DNA from: Heterodera schachtii
Lineage: Eukaryota; Nematoda; Chromadorea; Rhabditida; Heteroderidae
Reading direction: 5' to 3'
Length of the DNA: 64,000 nucleotides
NCBI GenBank assembly: GCA_023374025.1
Contig: SIJG01000020.1
Location: 1 to 64,000, forward strand
The notes beneath the pieces were generated by a model that ran no database searches, was not told the DNA's origin, and was given only the letters and a program-made list of their open reading frames with translations. Positions 57,801 through 64,000 of this stretch are shown here, in pieces. Positions within the stretch are counted from its first letter, which is position 1; each line of letters begins with the position of its first letter. The translations under genes and the position numbers were made by a program.

Positions 57801-60800
57801 TTTATTTTGAAGATTAAATTTCAAATTAATATTGACCTCTTTGCTCACCGAAATGCTTCATTTTCTTCTCCTCTAATTTAAATTGTTATATTAATTTGTA
57901 TATTGATTTTTTTAAACGTCTTGAAAGTAATTAATTTAGTAAATTTTATTCAAATTTTTAAGTTTTGAAGATAATTATTCAAAAGAAATTTTTCTTGATT
58001 AATTTTGTCTCACGGAATGATTATTTACATATGCAGCTAATTATATCTACTAATATTTATTACATTCAAATGTTAATTAATTATTGTTATTTTTAAATCT
58101 TTTTTGAATGCCTTTTTTTAAATATTAATGTTTTACCTGCATTTACAGTGAATATAATTTTTCCAATTGAATTATACAGTACATTATAAAAATTGCAAAA
58201 ATCTGTTTTGGCTTTGCATAAAAGTTTTTCGACTTTAAGAGTTGCTTTTATTCTGCATGATTTATTATAAAAGCAAATCATTCAAAATCGCTAAAGCAAA
58301 AGTAACGAAAAGTATGTTTAATATCAATTACATTCTTGAGTTATTAGATAGCTAATTTATCATTCTCGCAAATTTTTAATGATATATACATATTTGGCAT
58401 TAAAAAATATAGTGAAGTTTATTTCAAATTATTTAGATAATTAAAAAAAATTTTATAGAATTTTTAAACAAATATTTTTATAAATTCTAATTTAATGTAG
58501 TCAATGCATTATATAATTTCAATTAATTTCTAAGCCATCTGTGAAATTTTGTTTTATTATTTTATGTAAAAATAATTCTGCTTTATTATATTTTCATTTT
58601 TTAATAAAAAAGACGTGATAAATGTATCGATAGATTAATAGTTAGTTTTTTGCGTTTTATTTATTTTATGAGTAATTTTTTTTTTCGATTTTGAAATAAT
58701 GAGGGTTTTAAATAATGCCCCGGAGGACTATTTTATAAATACAGGAATTTTTATTAACAACCTGGTTCTTCCTTATTTAAAAAAATTTAACTGTACAATT
58801 TATTATTTTAATTTTACAATATTCCTTTTTTTTATTTGAAATTTTCGTTCTTTATATTTTTATATATTTATATAGTAATGTCCTTGATAAAAAAACTTAT
58901 TTGTCCTTGATAAAAAAAACTTATTTTCTATGTCTTTAAAAAATAAATATTTTACTATAGATTTTTTTATCTAACTAAATCCCCCTCTCCCCCCCTACTC
59001 ATCAATTCCAACTATTTTTTGAGCCGTGGGCGGTCAAAAATCCGTGATTAGGACTAATTCAAACATTGTCTGTTTAGTTGTTATTCTGCTTCATTTTTCA
59101 TATCTTTGATGAACCTAATCAATGTTAAGATTTTTAATGATTAAAAATTAAAAAAATTAATATTCATTTTAAATTTCTTCATTTGACAAATGAGATTGAT
59201 TACATTTTTTTTGAATATTTATTTATTTTTTTTATTATTATTTGTTTTTAAAATAATTTAAATGATTATGACTTTATATACATAGTTGATATTCTCTTGA
59301 TCAGTTGGAATCGAGTGACAACACCTTTGAAGTTCGGCTTATCACATAATGTGTCTGTTTAAAAAATAATAATGCTTTAAAATTAGTATTATTTACTTTT
59401 CTCATTTATTTCCATGTAAAAAAGTTTCATCATTTTATTCTTGATAAATATAAATAAAGCATAGGTTCATTTTGTTTTTAATGTTATTTATTTATTTAAT
59501 TAAATTATTTGAATTTATAATTTGTTGCTGAATAATACTTAATTTTAAATTTATTATTGAATCTTCTTATAGGTATATTTTTTTTTTTATTAAATTGAAT
59601 TTTGAAAAATAAAATTAAAAATATTATTACTTTTATAATTCTTTTTAGCATCATTTATTTGTCATAAGGTCACTTTAATTTTCATTGTTTCTATCCATTA
59701 CATATATTAAATTTTTCTTTTTTGATTTATTTTAATTTATATTGTACTTGTTTATCAAAATGATTGTTTCTACTTTAAAATAACTTCTTATTGAATTGAT
59801 TCTTTTCAGTTTTTTTTTAAAAATACTTTAACTTAATAAAAATTAATTGATTTTATTTTATATGCTAGTATTCTTAACAATGAACAAAGCCAGAAAATCT
59901 TTGCAGAAGTCTGAAATCTTTAAATTATAGATCATCTTTTCATTTCTTATATATTTAGATGGGTACGATTCAGGAGAAATCAGCGTATTGTTTACCTTAA
60001 AAAACTCGAAAGGAAAAAATTTTCATTTATTTTCCGCCGGAGGCCAATTCTACAGTATTACCCTATTAATTATTTAATTATTTATTTCTTGTTTTATTCA
60101 TATCATTCATCCAAGTCATTACGACAATATATATATATATATATTTTTTTTTTTAATTTTTGAAGAATTATTTTCTAGTTTTTTTCTTAAAATTTATTTG
60201 AATTAAATTGCACAATTAAACATAAACACTTCAGCCAATTATTTGGAAATTTTTCATGCAAAGATTCAAAAAAAAAACATTTTTTTACTGTCATACCAAC
60301 CCTTTTATTTGAGATGAAATATAAGTAATTCGGCATGATGACTTTTTATGTGATCAAATTGTATTATTTATTTCAATATTGATAATAAATTTTTTTCGCT
60401 ATTTCCAATTTTTTGTGGTAGCTATTAGTGTAACAGGGATTTGTTTAATTGTGAGAATAAATTATCCTTTATTTATTATAAAATTATTTTAAAATCATTT
60501 TTTAAGAATTAAAAGTTTAAATTCTTTGTGCCAAGCAATGTCAATTACAAATGTTTCAGTTTGTTTACGGAAAGTTTAAGGAATTAAAATCCCAAAGCTA
60601 TTTTTTTTAAAGTTTGTTAAAGATTTCACATATTTTACTTCAATAGTTTTCTCGGCTTTGATCAACAAAACTTCTTGAAAATTCGATTATTATCATTATA
60701 ATCAGATTTTTGTTTAAAATATTAAAAAATTATTAAATCTGATGTTTAATTTCACTTTCATTTTTTATTAAAATTTAAACAATTGTTTATTATTGTGTTA

Positions 60801-62381
60801 TCATAATTTAATATAAGAAAATTTTAATTAATATTAATTCATAACTTTATTAATAAAGTTTAAAATTATTTTAAATTATTAAAATGGACAACAAAATGAT
60901 TTTTGAATTTTTTAACTGATTGTTTTGTTATAAAATGATTGCTTTTAAAATTATAATATATTTATGGAATCAAATTTGCTTTTATTCCAAATTCATTTTT
61001 TAAAGTGTATAGTATTTTCATTTCTATTTATACATTTATATTTCAATTTAATCAAATCATTTGTTATAGGCGCACGCTTCGTTCATCTAATGATTGTTTT
61101 TAACTTTATTATATTGCCGAAATTGGAAACATTAGCTTGATTCGCTTTTATTAAATTTAATGCTGCAATCTTTGAAAAAATAAGCATAATTTTTTTAAAT
61201 AATTTTTAGTCATTTTGTTATTTTTTTCTTGAAATTTTTTTACTTTCATTTTTTATGATTATCATTTTATGATTTGTTGTAAATGTCAATTATTTAAAAT
61301 AAATGAAACAAATATATTTTTATTTGGCAAAATATTCATTTAAAGAAGTATTGCTTATGTTCATGATCGAGTTCAATTTAGCATTTTTTAAATTTCAATT
61401 AAAATTTTAATTTTTCAATTTTCATAATAATTATGTGGACTTGTCAAATTGACATTTTTTTAATTTAAATTTCTCTCGATCACTGATTCTTAGCCATTTT
61501 TACGATTTTTATTTTCTTTAATTTATTTCTATAAAATGAAAAATTATTTTATATTTGTTTTTTAAATTTATTTATGTTGATGTGACTATTTGTTCAACTA
61601 TTTGGAAAATGCTTTTGCGTTATCTATTCCCTTGAAAAATTAATATTTGTAACATATCAGTTTTTTTTTCTAATTTTATTTGCTAAACTAAAACATTTGT
61701 GGAAATTTTAAATAGTTTTATTTAGATTTATTGTGAGTTTGTAATCTATGTATTAATCTAAGCATTTTATCATAATTGAATGATTTTTCCTTCCTCTATG
61801 CATTCTAAAATATTTATTTAGAAACATAATTTTCTTATATTAGGTTTGCATTTTTATTTTTGTTTAATAAATCAATAAACATATGCTAGCTTTTTGATAT
61901 TGACTTCTTTTTGTTTGTAATAATAATCATGCTTATTTCCTAAAAATAAATTATAGAGAAATAAAAATTCATCCGTAAATGTGTGAATGGATTACAATTT
62001 TTTCTTCATAATACTCAAAATTTTAAAATTCCTTTTGCTTTTTCTTCTGTATCTTTTTTTAGTTTGATAATTTTATTTACTTGCTAAGATATTGCAATTC
62101 TATCGACTAAATGATATTTTTATTGCTTTTCATTTTTGATTTGAAATTTAAAAAAATCAAATATTATTTGAATTTGTTTAAACGGGACCCGAAAAACGAA
62201 ATTCGGGTATCAGACGAACATTCGAAAATAGGCCAAAAATCATTAAATTTTTTAAATTTTGCTAATCTCTTAAATATTTTTATTAATTATGATAGAATTT
62301 GTTCTGCTTTACTATTTAAAAAGCACAAATTTTTGTTCAATTTACTTTTATTTGCACTTCTTATTCGCTTTATACTTTGCA
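57801..62381. other. AT-rich region, no gene seen
   Basis: No supported exon or RNA gene. Contains a C-rich stretch ccccctctccccccc at about 58981 and a TA microsatellite at about 60128-60144. Confidence 0.5.
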
Positions 62382-62543
62382 AATGAGCATATATGTTCAG
62401 TGGTAATTCTTAATTTTTAAAATTATAATATTTAATAATTATTATAAAAATTAGTCAAAGCGAGAGATATATAATGCAGCAATCGCAACTTCAATTAATT
62501 TTTATGACAGTCCAAATATTATATAATAAATAACAAAATTATT
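62382..62543. repeat. Diverged copy of the 38969-39130 repeat
   Basis: Shares the order of phrases atgagnatntgttca-gtggtaattc, gcaatcgcaac, aatttttatga and ccaaatattat with 38969-39130, in the same orientation. Confidence 0.6.
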
Positions 62544-62648
62544 TTTTAAAAAAAAGTTTTGATTATTGTAGAATTTTTTTTTCTATTTTAAACAACTAAA
62601 TTCTAGTTTATTTGTTAAATGTACATTTTAAATAAATTAAAATTATCG

Positions 62649-62800
62649 TTTGATAATATTCAATATTCTTTATCATTTTTCTATGCTTTTTGGGAAATAT
62701 ATAAAAATTTATTTAATAAATTTTTTAAATTTATTTTATAATTCATTATTCATGAATTGTAGAAATATTCTAAAAATATTTTTTAAATTATTTTTCTTCG
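62649..62800. repeat. Direct repeat, left copy
   Basis: gataatattcaatattcttt, then atcatttttctatg, then gaaatattctaaaaatatttt, repeated in the same order and orientation at 63057-63215, about 408 bp away. Confidence 0.7.
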
Positions 62801-63056
62801 ACTCTTTTAATCACTCAAATTTCTTAATTTTTATTAATGATATTTTAAAGCAAATTTAAAAAAATATCAAGAAATGATTTTAATGAATGATTAATTAAAA
62901 ATACTATTAAAAATTTTAGGTTTTCCTTGATAATTTAATTGAATCAATATTTTATAAAAATAGTTAACAGAATAATCCCAATTGTAATGTTTTGACAGTT
63001 TTTCGTTATTTTCAAAAATTTCAAAGCGAAATGGTTCCATAGACTTTATATTCTTT

Positions 63057-63215
63057 TGATAATATTCAATATTCTTTATCATTTTTTGTATGTCTTTCTT
63101 GCGAAATATATAAGTTTACTTAATATCTCATATTTGTTTTAGTTTTATTTTATAATTCAACAATTCAAATATATTAATCTTGGTAGAAATATTCTAAAAA
63201 TATTTATTTAATTTA
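63057..63215. repeat. Direct repeat, right copy
   Basis: Partner of 62649-62800; a few insertions and substitutions. The DNA between the copies shows no gene. Confidence 0.7.
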
Positions 63216-64000
63216 TTCTTAAAAATAAATTGTTAAAAAATAACGCTTTTAAAACTTTAATTGAATATCTAATTATTTTTTTAATATCTTGCCTTGACTT
63301 AGCTCTTTTATTAATAAAGATTCAAAAACCATTTGGTAAATTATTATATTATTATTAGTTTTTTAACAACAGGTTTTTGAAAAACCAAGATATTTTTAGT
63401 TTATCCCTTTTCATTTCATCTTCTGATATTTATTATGAAAATATTTTTATCTTTTATGCAGAAATCTTTTTTATTTATTTTTATATATTAATAAGAATAA
63501 AATCTAAATTATTTATTGCATAGATTTAAATATTTTAAAAAAAATATTTTATTTTTAAATAAATTTATTCTTGTTATTTATTTAAATTTTAAATCATGTT
63601 TTCTGGCGCTCCACCTAAATACTGTTAAAGCCTGTTTTGATTGCATTTTATGTACCTTTAAAACAATATTATTTGAAAGCTTTATATATTAAAATCGAGA
63701 TTAAATATTTTCATAATTACAATTTATATGGACATAATAATTAAAAAATAATAATTATTGTTTATTTCACATTTCAACTGTTTTTGTTGATCATGCAATT
63801 GCCTCACATTGACAAAGTTTAATTTATTTTTTGTGACCAGGTTTAGTTTTCAATTTATTTTGTTTCAAGACTTTTTATATGTAGCATTTTTTCTACAAAA
63901 TAAACAAATATTTTTGCGCTTTTTATTGTTGATAGTTTCCAATTTTTAGAGATTATTTAACTGAATTTATATTAATTATTTAACATTTCCTCAAATTCAA
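63216..64000. other. AT-rich region to the right edge
   Basis: No gene, RNA or tandem repeat recognised. Confidence 0.5.

Noticed and set aside
60128..60150. TA microsatellite as a possible origin or telomeric element
   Set aside because: A simple dinucleotide run in AT-rich DNA; no telomere-type repeat was found anywhere in the window.
62111..62386. 91-codon Leu/Phe/Lys-rich frame
   Set aside because: Composition expected by chance in AT-rich DNA; no motif and no splice or poly(A) context beyond background.

Overview
This window looks like nuclear DNA from an AT-rich, small-intron metazoan, most plausibly a nematode. That is an inference from introns of 42-52 bp with T-rich acceptors (TTTTAG, TTTTTCAG), sparse genes, hAT-type MITEs and short predicted secreted proteins. 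No rRNA, mitochondrial or bacterial gene organisation is visible. The window has two parts: a repeat-dominated, moderately GC-rich half (about 1.98-36.75 kb) and a very AT-rich, nearly gene-free half (36.78-64 kb).

Layout. (1) 1-1.98 kb: minus-strand exons of a low-complexity, probably nuclear protein that runs off the left edge, plus two hAT MITEs with 8-bp target duplications. (2) 1.99-7.6 kb: one 1.45-kb repeat (family A), then a satellite built from ATGAGTCGT and its reverse complement. A four-exon RRM RNA-binding protein gene (5633-6284) sits inside the satellite. (3) 7.66-17.96 kb: tandem 1404-bp units (family S) interrupted by a 1.05-kb segment B, then a second family A copy. (4) 19.4-22.5 kb: more satellite, including a 286-bp higher-order repeat and a GC-rich relative. 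(5) 22.6-30.1 kb: a Helitron-like element with one intact 2074-aa protein (Ulp1-type protease, HUH Rep, Pif1-type helicase) and a 43-bp minisatellite leader. (6) 30.2-36.75 kb: satellite, S, S-partial, B and A units again, then a 21-bp minisatellite and a cluster of GCGAAGC mini-hairpins. (7) 36.78-64 kb: AT-rich DNA with two divergent genes for similar small secreted proteins (39.2 and 40.9 kb), an aberrant tRNA-like gene between them, and diverged MITE-like and AT-rich dispersed repeats.

The most unusual signal is in the ATGAGTCGT satellite. It repeatedly carries a complete-looking Pol II core promoter: a TATAAA-type box, then a TCATTC or TCAGTY initiator (one copy TCAGTT). I find 11 copies; in nine, the first T of TATA and the initiator A are exactly 31 bp apart. 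One copy lies 235 bp upstream of the RRM start codon and another sits just before a possible first exon with a GTAAG donor. Satellite hairpin arms and the 3' hairpin of family A also change in a compensatory way between copies, which suggests that structure, not just sequence, is being kept. No single known system explains this combination of promoter-bearing satellite, hairpins and repeated 1.4-kb units.
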